Shown here: in pieces, positions 45,793 to 53,091 of the stretch
Layout: each line of letters starts with the position of its first letter
Position numbering within the stretch: position 1 is the stretch's first letter
Origin: Prochlorococcus marinus str. MIT 1013
GTDB taxonomy: Bacteria > Cyanobacteriota > Cyanobacteriia > PCC-6307 > Cyanobiaceae
Reading direction: 5' to 3'
NCBI RefSeq assembly: GCF_027359395.1
Contig: NZ_CP114778.1
Span: 372,001-436,000, forward strand
Length of the DNA stretch: 64,000 nucleotides
Position numbers and translations under genes: made by a program
The notes under the pieces: model-generated
What the model was told of the DNA's origin: nothing
The model's database searches: none
What the model saw: only the letters and a program-made list of their open reading frames with translations

Positions 45793-46296
45793 TTAACTTA
45801 TCAAAGCAATTGCTTCTTTTAATTCGTTCGCATGATTGATCTCATCTTGAGCAATTTCACGTATCCTCTGATCGTTTGGATTAACGGTTAGATACTTTGC
45901 ATAAGTTTCATACGCATGCTCTTCAATTTTTATATTTATATCATATGCATTTGATGGCGATAGTAAGTAATAAAAAACCATTACCCAGTAATAGAAGAGC
46001 ACCAAATGCCTGGCAAGAAATCGATCAACCCAATATCTATTGCCGCTTCGTGATTCCATCTCTTCTAAATGCTCCGTCTCATTGATTGCTTGGTAAAAAT
46101 GAGCCTTCATGAGCTTGTTGCTTAAAGGAGTCTTTAGGCCAAGCGACTCTTGTAAATGCAAAACTGATAAGAATGCAAAATAAGGTGCTCTAGCAATTAC
46201 CTCAAGAACCCAAAAACGTTGAATCGGTCTACCTTCGTAGATCCGATCAAGAATACTTACACTAAAATCTAAAACAAATGAATTAAAATCTTTCAT
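45793..46296 (-). CDS. ptox: Plastoquinol terminal oxidase
   Basis: A 167-residue di-iron oxidase of the AOX/PTOX family, which oxidises plastoquinol with O2 in the thylakoid membrane and acts as an electron safety valve. The six ligands are in place: Glu32 in LEVIARAPYFAFLSVLH, Glu73 and His76 in NETEHLEEME, Glu125/126 in EEHAYETY, and Glu152/His155 in DEINHANE. The segment YYWVMVFYYLLSPSNAY supports membrane association. The C-terminus lacks the longer tail of plastid IMMUTANS-type enzymes, as is usual for picocyanobacterial PTOX. Monocistronic on the minus strand. Confidence 0.88.
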   Translation of the reverse strand: MKDFNSFVLDFSVSILDRIYEGRPIQRFWVLEVIARAPYFAFLSVLHLQESLGLKTPLSNKLMKAHFYQAINETEHLEEMESRSGNRYWVDRFLARHLVLFYYWVMVFYYLLSPSNAYDINIKIEEHAYETYAKYLTVNPNDQRIREIAQDEINHANELKEAIALIS

Positions 46297-46414
46297 AACT
46301 CCTTTGCTAAATATTTAAGTATAAATACTCAGCAAAGGAATATGAGTTATAACTTATTTATTTAACTATCGATAGCTACTGAAGCTGAATATGGAAGTAG
46401 GCCGAAGATTAAAA

Positions 46415-46591
46415 CTATCTTGCTCGGACAGGTTGGTAAGCAGGAATCATCTTTCCTCCACCGAAATCGTCATCATCGTCTGGAAGCGCTCTTGAGATTA
46501 GTTCTACGAGAACTAGAGCAGCCATAGGATAGAAACACCATAAAACAGCTTTCCAGATGGGAAATGAATCAACTAGCTGAAGCTCAGACAT
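46415..46591 (-). CDS. Single-span protein with DDDDD-GGG tail, 58 aa
   Basis: MSELQLVDSFPIWKAVLWCF leads a membrane helix (about residues 13-33), then ALPDDDDDFGGGKMIPAYQP. It shares the helix-then-Asp-run-then-GGG-M layout with the ORFs at 49026-49202 and 55777-55911. Function unknown. Member of a three-copy small-membrane-protein family in this window. Confidence 0.55.
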   Translation of the reverse strand: MSELQLVDSFPIWKAVLWCFYPMAALVLVELISRALPDDDDDFGGGKMIPAYQPVRAR

Positions 46592-46760
46592 GTATCAGAA
46601 AATTGTTTGAACAAACCTAACTGATCTAAAAATATTTAGTGTTACGGTTAGCACGAAGTGAATGTTTATCTAATCGATCCTTCTGTAAAAAAATTACTTC
46701 AAGCCGTCTAAGTTTTCCACAGCTTCAGAGTCACTAAATAGCTCCAAGATCTAAATAAAA
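46592..46760 (+). other. Intergenic segment before the repeated RNA-like element
   Basis: AT-rich with no supported gene. Contains a DnaA-box-like TTTTCCACA at 46713-46721. Confidence 0.4.
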
Positions 46761-47013
46761 AGCAATTCCAATAAAAAAGACCCTAGGTATGGTGTCCTAC
46801 GGGCCTGGGTGATGGGGATCTTATTTTTAACTGTTTTTCAAGCAAATTGCAACCCCTACCATATCTGGTGTTAGAAAGATTAAAAAAACAGAAAAAAAGA
46901 CCCATATCTGGAATTATTAGCTTGCGTAATATGTACACAGCGAGTAGTATTTTCGAATTACTGGGTGATGGGGATCTCTCAGTATCTACTCCCTCAAATT
47001 TGAGGGTTTTTTT
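46761..47013 (+). ncRNA. Repeated RNA-like element, unit 1
   Basis: A 54-bp block (46766-46819) matches the reverse complement of 63458-63511 at 53 of 54 positions. It contains a hairpin (AGACCCTAGGT paired with the CCTACGGGCCT arm) and CTGGGTGATGGGGATC (46805-46820). A second CTGGGTGATGGGGATC lies at 46961-46976. The element ends with CCCTCAAATTTGAGGG plus T7 (46991-47013), while the first hairpin has a T6 on the opposite strand. Two outward-facing terminators thus enclose about 200 bp. Likely an RNA locus; direction of the main transcript is uncertain. Confidence 0.5.
46991..47013 (+). terminator. Plus-strand terminator of unit 1
   Basis: CCCTCAAATTTGAGGG (perfect inverted repeat, no loop at the centre beyond AATT) followed by seven Ts. 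Confidence 0.75.
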
Positions 47014-47107
47014 ATGCCATGAATTTCTGCAGATAATTTCTAAGATGGATTAAGGCAAAATTAGTGAAAAACAGCTCTGAACCTTATTTTTTTCCCAAAT
47101 CGAGAAG

Positions 47108-47320
47108 ATGGAACAAGTAACTGATGCAATTGGTAATCCCACAGCACTCTTAGTAGAGAGAATTTTTTGGTTGGGTTTAGGTGCATTTTTAGGACTGGCA
47201 ATAATTACTTCTTTACTAAGAGGATTAAAAGAAAGTAAAAACAAAACGACACCAATTTCACCTGATCAATTAGAAAATCTTGCAAAAAAAGCGATCCAAC
47301 AAAACAGTGATAGCAATTGA
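47108..47320 (+). CDS. Single-span small protein, 70 aa
   Basis: MEQVTDAIGNPTALLVERIF then a membrane helix (about residues 18-40, FWLGLGAFLGLAIITSLL) and a cytoplasmic tail SKNKTTPISPDQLENLAKKA. It starts 95 bp after the RNA-like element's terminator. Not recognised. Confidence 0.55.
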   Translation: MEQVTDAIGNPTALLVERIFWLGLGAFLGLAIITSLLRGLKESKNKTTPISPDQLENLAKKAIQQNSDSN

Positions 47321-47447
47321 TATTGGTTATCAGATATTTTTATAGCCACAAACAAATTTACTTATGGTCGTTGGGGCGAGAACCGTACAATCAGCTACCA
47401 CTGATTAGATGATGAGCATATATGCTTAATACATATTCACAAAAACA

Positions 47448-47528
47448 ATGAAATTAGTTCCTTACATATTCATGGCTGTTGCTATCTTCTCAGAAGTTTC
47501 AACAATTGCTACGACTCCTATTATCTAA
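47448..47528 (+). CDS. Possible microprotein, 26 aa
   Basis: MKLVPYIFMAVAIFSEVSTI then ATTPII: looks like a bare signal peptide or membrane peptide. Clean frame, very short. Confidence 0.3.
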   Translation: MKLVPYIFMAVAIFSEVSTIATTPII

Positions 47529-47610
47529 TTGAATATCATTAATTGAGTATTCAGACCTAACGCGTTCGGGTGAATACCGACGTTAGATTGTATATAACTG
47601 ATTTGTATTC

Positions 47611-47871
47611 ATGCTCAAAAAGATATTTAGGGCCGCTAGTTTTTTAGCTTTGTCTGTTTTTTTAACTTCGACAACTATTTTTTCAGGATTTAATCCTGCA
47701 GCCGCCGCTCAAATGGGTTCTGATATGAACGAAGACAACTCTATTGGTATTGTGATCGAAGAGTCTAGTGATGCCTTGGATGGTTCGAAAACTAGTGCTG
47801 CCCCAGACCTCGGAGATGATCAAGCGTTTCCTTTTATCCCAGGTTTTGGTAAAAATTCCGGTAAAGACTGA
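47611..47871 (+). CDS. Secreted acidic protein with FPFIPGFG motif, 86 aa
   Basis: Signal peptide (about residues 1-33, ending NPAAAAQ with a plausible AAA-like cleavage site) then an acidic mature region MGSDMNEDNSIGIVIEESS and DLGDDQAFPFIPGFGKNSGK. The GDDQxFPFxPGxG block recurs in the proteins at 56041-56286 and 59412-59672 (there as DxxFPFDPA), which share the signal-peptide-then-acidic design. A hairpin lies just upstream of the start. Function unknown. Confidence 0.65.
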   Translation: MLKKIFRAASFLALSVFLTSTTIFSGFNPAAAAQMGSDMNEDNSIGIVIEESSDALDGSKTSAAPDLGDDQAFPFIPGFGKNSGKD

Positions 47872-47973
47872 TTATCTTTTTATTGAAAAGTATTGATTGA
47901 TAATAAATTATTAATTTTTTCGAAAGCTAGAAAAAATCCACAGTTATAAGAGCTAATTAGCTAAAGCATTTTC

Positions 47974-48078
47974 ATGGAAAAATGGGAATCAAAAATAATC
48001 ATATTTGTTATGTTTGCAGTGCTTGCAATTGGGTCAATCGCGCCATTGATCAGGATGATCAGTGATCGTATTTCTTAA
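47974..48078 (+). CDS. Single-span microprotein, 34 aa
   Basis: MEKWESKIIIFVMFAVLAIG then SIAPLIRMISDRIS. One helix with charged ends. Clear start and stop. Confidence 0.4.
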   Translation: MEKWESKIIIFVMFAVLAIGSIAPLIRMISDRIS

Positions 48079-48210
48079 GATTGAATTTGATTGGACAGGC
48101 TGAGATCATTGGAGTAATTATTTCTAACATGATTACTTTTGGCATTTTTGGCTGATTAATTTTTAATTTGCAAAAAATGGAAAAAATGGATTAAATGCTC
48201 AAATGGAACA

Positions 48211-48240
48211 AAAAAAAATCTAGAGAAAAATCTCTAGATT
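48211..48240 (-). terminator. Minus-strand terminator after the 98-aa hli
   Basis: AATCTAGAGA (48217-48226) pairs with TCTCTAGATT (48231-48240); the A-run to the left is a T-tract on the minus strand. Confidence 0.7.
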
Positions 48241-48268
48241 TATATGAAGATTGATTTGTCAAAGCTAT

Positions 48269-48565
48269 TTAAAATATGCCAGGAATAATTTGTCCAGTAG
48301 TGATATAAGCGCCTAGTAAAGCAATCATTCCTATCATTGCCCAACGGCCATTGGTCTTTTCCGCTTCTTCGGGATAGCTGGAATAGTTTTCAACTAATTG
48401 AGTTTGTACTTGGGTAGCAAACATGTTTTGCTTGCCATATTCAGTAATGATCTGGTTAGAAGCAGAACTGTAAGCAGGGATTCCTGTTGGATCAACAGAT
48501 TGTCCTTCTGATTGATTATCAGTTGGATCTATTGATTGATCAGAAACTGGGTTACTAGAAGTCAT
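48269..48565 (-). CDS. hli: High-light-inducible protein with long N-terminal extension, 98 aa
   Basis: The N-terminal 60 residues are polar and low-complexity (MTSSNPVSDQSIDPTDNQSE and beyond), then YPEEAEKTNGRWAMIGMIAL, ending LGAYITTGQIIPGIF. The EKTNGRWAM motif and IPGIF end make it an Hli protein with an unusual extended N-terminus. It follows the 35-aa hli on the same strand by 8 bp, so they form a pair. Confidence 0.83.
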   Translation of the reverse strand: MTSSNPVSDQSIDPTDNQSEGQSVDPTGIPAYSSASNQIITEYGKQNMFATQVQTQLVENYSSYPEEAEKTNGRWAMIGMIALLGAYITTGQIIPGIF

Positions 48566-48573
48566 ATAAGAAC

Positions 48574-48681
48574 CTAAAAAATACCTGGAATGATTTGACC
48601 TGTTGTTGCGTAAGCACCGAAAGCAGCAATAAAGCCGATCATTGCCATCCAACCATTAAACTTTTCTGCTTCTGGAGTCAC
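48574..48681 (-). CDS. hli: High-light-inducible protein, 35 aa, GTG start
   Basis: MTPEAEKFNGWMAMIGFIAA, FGAYATTGQIIPGIF: differs at three residues from the 35-aa hli at 38844-38951. The frame stays open upstream, but the GTG at 48679-48681 aligns exactly with the ATG of the paralogue. It is co-oriented with and just before the 98-aa hli. Confidence 0.8.
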   Translation of the reverse strand: MTPEAEKFNGWMAMIGFIAAFGAYATTGQIIPGIF

Positions 48682-48846
48682 GAGATTAAACTCAAATAAT
48701 GGCCATGAATGTAAAGGAAAAGTAAAGGAATGTAAAGGGGTCACCCGTACACAGCAAAAGTTATCAAAGGTATTAGCTGAAGCAATATTTTTTATCCACG
48801 GTCTAAATAACAATTCCACTAACTTTGTTGAACTTAATTCAACTAG

Positions 48847-49023
48847 ATGGATTTAATACCAGGTGTAGTTCTTTTCTTTGGAGCCATTGGAACTGTGGCT
48901 TTACTTGGTTGGGATACTTTCCAAAATCGTAAGCCAATTACTAAAGCTGAAATGCAGCAGTCTCGTGGAACTAGAGCAGCTAAGCCACAACAAAAGAGAA
49001 GAGGGTTATTTAACAGAGGATAA
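48847..49023 (+). CDS. Single-span small protein with basic tail, 58 aa
   Basis: MDLIPGVVLFFGAIGTVALL is a membrane helix; the tail KPITKAEMQQSRGTRAAKPQ ends QKRRGLFNRG. Two bases separate its stop from the next start. Not recognised. Confidence 0.5.
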   Translation: MDLIPGVVLFFGAIGTVALLGWDTFQNRKPITKAEMQQSRGTRAAKPQQKRRGLFNRG

Positions 49024-49025
49024 TT

Positions 49026-49202
49026 ATGGGTGAAATTCAAACATACGCTTCAAACACAGGAGATTTTAATTTCCTTTTCGTTCTAATCATTGTTGGGACT
49101 TATCTTCTTTATGAGGTTGGAAAGGCAATAATGGACAACAACGATGATGATGACATGGATGGAGGAATGACGATGCGTGTAGCAGATGGAGCACAGGCCT
49201 GA
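49026..49202 (+). CDS. Single-span protein with DDDD-GG-M tail, 58 aa
   Basis: MGEIQTYASNTGDFNFLFVL, a helix to about residue 36, then MDNNDDDDMDGGMTMRVADG. Second member of the Asp-run family (see 46415-46591 and 55777-55911). Coupled to the 58-aa gene upstream. Confidence 0.55.
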   Translation: MGEIQTYASNTGDFNFLFVLIIVGTYLLYEVGKAIMDNNDDDDMDGGMTMRVADGAQA

Positions 49203-49309
49203 ATTGACTACCAAAGTAATACGTACTAATTGACAACAAAAATTTGTCGTCTTTAAACAGGTTTAGGGTAAATTGAATCTATAATTAGTTATCTATTTAA
49301 TTAAAAATT

Positions 49310-49447
49310 TTGAGCGAAGAAAATATCAAAAGAAAAATAGATGCTTTATTAAAAGAACTTCAGGAGAAAACAGGAGTTTCGGATGAGGAGATGGACGAAT
49401 TTAAAAAAATAATGGAACTAGCAGATTTTTCACAAGACCAAGAATAA
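49310..49447 (+). CDS. Small acidic helical protein, 45 aa, TTG start
   Basis: MSEENIKRKIDALLKELQEK, TGVSDEEMDEFKKIMELADF. Strongly helical and charged. A TTG start follows AT-rich leader; no upstream ATG is in frame. Confidence 0.4.
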   Translation: MSEENIKRKIDALLKELQEKTGVSDEEMDEFKKIMELADFSQDQE

Positions 49448-49476
49448 TTTAGGTATAAGTCGGGATGAATGAAGGT

Positions 49477-49629
49477 TTAGCGAGATGCGAGTTTTGACCA
49501 AATAAGCAGTACCAACAAGTTAAGCAATGCATATCCAACAGCAATTTGAAGTTGGTAAAAATAACCAACAATCGAGGAGGATCCCAAAATGATCAAACTA
49601 GTAATAAAAATATCTCTTGAAAAATTCAC
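49477..49629 (-). CDS. Possible two-span microprotein, 50 aa, GTG start
   Basis: A GTG-to-TAA frame on the minus strand starting MNFSRDIFITSLIILGSSSI and continuing GYFYQLQIAVGYALLNLLVL, ending LIWSKLASR. Two hydrophobic segments and a basic end suit a hairpin membrane protein. Alternative on the plus strand is only a 14-codon ORF with a strong GGAGGAT leader. Confidence 0.35.
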   Translation of the reverse strand: MNFSRDIFITSLIILGSSSIVGYFYQLQIAVGYALLNLLVLLIWSKLASR

Positions 49630-49672
49630 CTAAAAATATCAAGCACTATAAATATTCAGATTGAAAATAAAA

Positions 49673-49831
49673 TCATGAAAGTCTTATTTGATTTTCAATC
49701 GAATAAGCATTGCTTGTGCAGGCCTCATTGCCTGTAACTTGAGAAACAGCAATAACGAGAAGGCTTAGAGAACCAACTGCTAAAGAAATTGTTCTAATAG
49801 CACTTGGTTTTTTAGAGATTTTCTTGCTCAT
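49673..49831 (-). CDS. Single-span small protein, 52 aa
   Basis: MSKKISKKPSAIRTISLAVG, then a helix and VTGNEACTSNAYSIENQIRL with one cysteine. The open frame extends upstream, but the basic N-terminus beginning MSKKISKK fits the positive-inside rule. Not recognised. Confidence 0.45.
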   Translation of the reverse strand: MSKKISKKPSAIRTISLAVGSLSLLVIAVSQVTGNEACTSNAYSIENQIRLS

Positions 49832-49980
49832 ATCAAAAAATTTTGATGTAATAAGAATATGATTACTATCCAAGCATAAAGAGTATCCATTGATACCTAC
49901 TAGAAATAATTACCTAAAAATTATTAGAACAATTCTGAATAGAGCTAAATCAATTGAAAACCAGATTTAAATTGATTGCT

Positions 49981-50313
49981 TTATTTACAAGCTTGCGATG
50001 CTTGTTGCGAACTTTCTTTTAACAGTTCAATCCAATCTTGCAAAGAATTTAATGAGTCAATATTCAATTGGTAATAAACCCATCTACCAGTTTGCCTATC
50101 GGTAATCAAACCTGCGTCTTTTAAAACTTTTAAATGAAAAGATATTTTCGATTGCGCCAATCCAATTTCATTAATCAAATCACAAACACATCGTTCTCCT
50201 CCTGAAAGAGACTCAATGATTTGCAATCGCAATGGATCAGACAAAGCTTTTAGCAATTTCCTGGCCATTGCATTTTCAAGAACTACTTCGCTCTTTGTCG
50301 CTGTGGCCATCAC
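49981..50313 (-). CDS. arsR: ArsR-family repressor with As(III)-type cysteines
   Basis: A 110-residue winged-helix regulator. ARKLLKALSDPLRLQIIESL leads to GGERCVCDLINEIGLAQSKI, which carries the CVC pair (Cys42, Cys44) typical of ArsR-type As(III) sensors in the alpha3 helix, then the recognition helix SFHLKVLKDAGLITDRQTGR. A further cysteine lies in the C-terminal ASQACK. It diverges from the gap gene, with a perfect 20-bp palindrome between them. It should repress the gap-arsJ pair when no arsenical is bound. Confidence 0.88.
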   Translation of the reverse strand: MMATATKSEVVLENAMARKLLKALSDPLRLQIIESLSGGERCVCDLINEIGLAQSKISFHLKVLKDAGLITDRQTGRWVYYQLNIDSLNSLQDWIELLKESSQQASQACK

Positions 50314-50379
50314 AGAAGAAAAAATATAATCACATGATAAAACAAACCGCAGAAAAGGCTTGCATCGACAAACCTCTAT

Positions 50380-50399
50380 ATATCAATATAAATTGATAT
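50380..50399. promoter_or_regulatory. ArsR-type operator, perfect 20-bp palindrome
   Basis: ATATCAATATAAATTGATAT is a perfect inverted repeat containing ATCAA-N6-TTGAT, the ArsR/SmtB operator consensus. It lies between the divergent arsR and gap genes, 50 bp before the gap start, so it can control both. Confidence 0.75.
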
Positions 50400-50448
50400 G
50401 AGGAATCCAGTCCTTCATTGATTCACTCAATCAACTCAATTAAACGTT

Positions 50449-51474
50449 ATGCGAATCGGTATTAATGGTTTCGGTCGAATAGGACGACTTGTTCTGAGAG
50501 CCCTCTGGGGCAGAGAAAATATCGAGATTACACATATCAACGATCCATTGGGTGATGCAAAGGGAGCTGCGCATTTACTTGAATTTGATTCAGTACATGG
50601 TCGTTGGAACAAAGCAATAAGCAACGACCAAAACAACCTGAGTATTGAAGATCAACCAATATCTTTTTCAAATGAAAGCGATTTTATAAAAGTCCCATGG
50701 CAGGAAAAAGGAATAGAACTAATTCTCGAATGTTCAGGAAAATTCAAAACCCCTCAAACATTAAATCCATATTTCGATACTCTTGGAATGAAAAGAGTTG
50801 TCGTTGCATGCCCTGTTAAAGGTGAAATACAGGGAGAGGATGCTCTAAATATCGTCTACGGTATTAATCATGATTTATATGAGCCCAATAAACATCGCTT
50901 AGTAACAGCAGCATCCTGCACAACTAATTGCTTAGCTCCAGTCGTGAAGGTCGTTAATCAAACCTTTGGTATTAAGCATGGAAGCATCACTACACTCCAT
51001 GACCTAACCAATACACAGGTAATCGTTGATTCATTTAAGCCAGATTTAAGAAGAGCCAGAAGCGGATCACAAAGCTTAATTCCAACAACGACAGGATCAG
51101 CAAAAGCGATAGGGATGATATTCCCTGAATTACAAGGAAAATTAAATGGTCATGCAGTTCGAGTTCCTCTTCTCAATGGATCTTTAACTGATGCTGTATT
51201 TGAATTAGAGAAAGAGGTCACGAAAGAAGAAGTCAATCATGTGTTCAAAGAAGCCTCTGAAGGAGAGCTAAAAGGAATACTTGGTTACGAAGAAAAACCA
51301 CTTGTATCAATCGATTATGTCAATGACTCGAGAAGTTCAATCATTGATGCTCTCTCAACCATGGTGGTCAATAAAACTCAACTGAAAGTCTATATTTGGT
51401 ATGACAATGAATGGGGTTATAGCTGTCGAATGGCAGATCTCGTTTGCCATGTCATAAATCTCGAAAAAGGCTAA
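50449..51474 (+). CDS. gap: Glyceraldehyde-3-phosphate dehydrogenase, arsenate-detoxification type
   Basis: A 341-residue [25 protein letters not shown] is the NAD-binding start, [14 protein letters not shown] holds the catalytic Cys157, and [20 protein letters not shown] follows. Beside arsJ and a divergent arsR, it is expected to combine glyceraldehyde 3-phosphate with arsenate to make 1-arseno-3-phosphoglycerate, which ArsJ exports; this is the known gap-arsJ arsenate pathway. The enzyme itself cannot be told from a Calvin-cycle GAPDH by motif alone. Confidence 0.85.
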   Translation: MRIGINGFGRIGRLVLRALWGRENIEITHINDPLGDAKGAAHLLEFDSVHGRWNKAISNDQNNLSIEDQPISFSNESDFIKVPWQEKGIELILECSGKFKTPQTLNPYFDTLGMKRVVVACPVKGEIQGEDALNIVYGINHDLYEPNKHRLVTAASCTTNCLAPVVKVVNQTFGIKHGSITTLHDLTNTQVIVDSFKPDLRRARSGSQSLIPTTTGSAKAIGMIFPELQGKLNGHAVRVPLLNGSLTDAVFELEKEVTKEEVNHVFKEASEGELKGILGYEEKPLVSIDYVNDSRSSIIDALSTMVVNKTQLKVYIWYDNEWGYSCRMADLVCHVINLEKG

Positions 51475-51484
51475 AAATAAAAAC

Positions 51485-52747
51485 ATGCGATTAACTGCAT
51501 TGCAACAATATGGAATAGTAACTACCAACTATTGGGCATTCACACTGACAGATGGTGCTCTAAGAATGCTAGTGATTTTTCACTTTCATAGCCTTGGATA
51601 TACAACATTAGAAATTGCATTCCTATTCCTTTTCTATGAGTTCTTTGGCGTCATCACTAATCTCTATGGAGGTTGGATAGGAGCAAGATATGGATTACGT
51701 CTAACACTTTGGGTAGGAACTCTTTTACAAATCGGCGCCTTATTGATGTTGATACCCGTTTCAAGTGGTTGGTCGAAACTTTTGAGTGTCATTTATGTCA
51801 TGGTTGCTCAAGCGATTAGTGGTATAGCAAAAGATCTCAATAAGATGAGTGCTAAAAGTGCCATCAAAACTGTCGTTCCAGACTCCTCAGAAGAAGATGG
51901 TGGAAATAATCAATTATTTAAATGGGTAGCTATCTTAACTGGTTCAAAAAATGCACTCAAAGGAGTTGGATTCTTTCTTGGTGGACTTTTGCTTACAAGT
52001 TTTGGATTTAATAAAGCAGTTGAATTAATGGCTATCGGTTTAGGTCTGTCATTTCTAATGACATTAATTTTGCCTGGAGATATTGGAAAGATGAAAAACA
52101 AACCAATCTTTAAAGACTTATTTTCTAAATCTCAAGGGATCAATGTCCTCTCTTTTGCACGCTTTTTTCTCTTTGGGGCAAGAGACGTATGGTTCGTCGT
52201 TGCACTACCTGTTTTTCTTGAAACGTATCTAAATTGGAATTTTTCTGAGATTGGAGCTTTTCTAGGATTGTGGGTTATTGGTTATGGTTTTATTCAAGCG
52301 TTTGCGCCCTCTTTAAGAAATTTATGGGGAAATAAAACAAGCCCAGGAGTTTCTTCTGTTCAATTCTGGAGCGCTGCCTTAACTGCAATACCAGCGCTAA
52401 TAGCAATAGCACTATGGAGACAAAGCAATCCAGAAATAGCAATTACAGCTGGATTGATATTATTTGGGTTCATATTTGCAATGAACTCATCAATACATTC
52501 ATATATGGTTCTTGCTTATACGGACAAGGAAAACGTGAGTCTAAACGTAGGCTTCTATTACATGGCAAATGCGGCAGGGAGACTGATTGGTACTCTCCTA
52601 TCAGGAGTTTTATTCATGCTTGGAGCTAATGCCTCTATAGGAATGCAACTATGTTTATGGTGTTCAAGCCTATTTGTATTTATCTCATTGTTGACTAGTT
52701 TACGACTACCTCCAGTATCAAATACAAAAGCTATAAAAAATTCCTAA
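51485..52747 (+). CDS. arsJ: ArsJ, organoarsenical efflux permease
   Basis: A 420-residue major-facilitator protein with about 11-12 spans. MRLTALQQYGIVTTNYWAFT, GVITNLYGGWIGARYGLRLT (about residues 56-75) and SGIAKDLNKMSAKSAIKTVV (about 115-134) match the ArsJ branch, which exports 1-arseno-3-phosphoglycerate made by the adjacent GAPDH. It starts 10 bp after the gap stop and is co-transcribed. Prochlorococcus carries this in phosphate-related islands, and pstS is close by. Good support from neighbours. Confidence 0.85.
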   Translation: MRLTALQQYGIVTTNYWAFTLTDGALRMLVIFHFHSLGYTTLEIAFLFLFYEFFGVITNLYGGWIGARYGLRLTLWVGTLLQIGALLMLIPVSSGWSKLLSVIYVMVAQAISGIAKDLNKMSAKSAIKTVVPDSSEEDGGNNQLFKWVAILTGSKNALKGVGFFLGGLLLTSFGFNKAVELMAIGLGLSFLMTLILPGDIGKMKNKPIFKDLFSKSQGINVLSFARFFLFGARDVWFVVALPVFLETYLNWNFSEIGAFLGLWVIGYGFIQAFAPSLRNLWGNKTSPGVSSVQFWSAALTAIPALIAIALWRQSNPEIAITAGLILFGFIFAMNSSIHSYMVLAYTDKENVSLNVGFYYMANAAGRLIGTLLSGVLFMLGANASIGMQLCLWCSSLFVFISLLTSLRLPPVSNTKAIKNS

Positions 52748-52788
52748 GACCTTCAATTAAAAAAATTAAATATCAAGGGAAAGAAGGA

Positions 52789-52986
52789 CTACTGAACCTC
52801 TGATTCTCTGTCATATTCAAGTCCAACTTCATTCATCCAAGCTGATTTCGTTTTACAGTTTTTACCATGCTCGGCAAGATGTAATCCCTCAATCGAAATA
52901 AATAGAACTAGTAGTGAAACTGGAATCCACCAGATGGGTGATCCAACTATTTCCTTCCAATTATTCATTGATTCTTTTTTTTTCAT
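52789..52986 (-). CDS. Single-span small protein, 65 aa
   Basis: MKKKESMNNWKEIVGSPIWW leads a membrane helix (about residues 15-33, WIPVSLLVLFISIEGLHLAE), then a tail with one cysteine (KNCKTKSAWMNEVGLEYDRE). Between arsJ and pstS. Function unknown. Confidence 0.5.
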   Translation of the reverse strand: MKKKESMNNWKEIVGSPIWWIPVSLLVLFISIEGLHLAEHGKNCKTKSAWMNEVGLEYDRESEVQ

Positions 52987-53044
52987 ATTAAAGAGCTTTT
53001 TTTAAGCTTAAGTTAAGAAGTTACTAGCAAGCAAAAACAGACAA

Positions 53045-53072
53045 TAAAAAAAGGAGGCTAATGCCTCCTTTA
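53045..53072 (-). terminator. Bidirectional terminator after pstS
   Basis: AAAGGAGGC pairs with GCCTCCTTT around TAAT; the A-run on the left gives a T-tract for the minus-strand pstS transcript. 20 bp beyond the pstS stop. Confidence 0.8.
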
Positions 53073-53091
53073 TAAGAGCATGAGGTTTAAT

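Noticed and set aside
46713-46721. Replication origin
   Set aside because: Only one DnaA-box-like site per unit, no DnaA gene or cluster of boxes and no AT-rich unwinding region set apart from the general AT bias.
48574-48819. Long version of the 35-aa hli reaching back to 48819
   Set aside because: The extension is not homologous to any Hli, whereas the GTG start matches the paralogue's ATG exactly.
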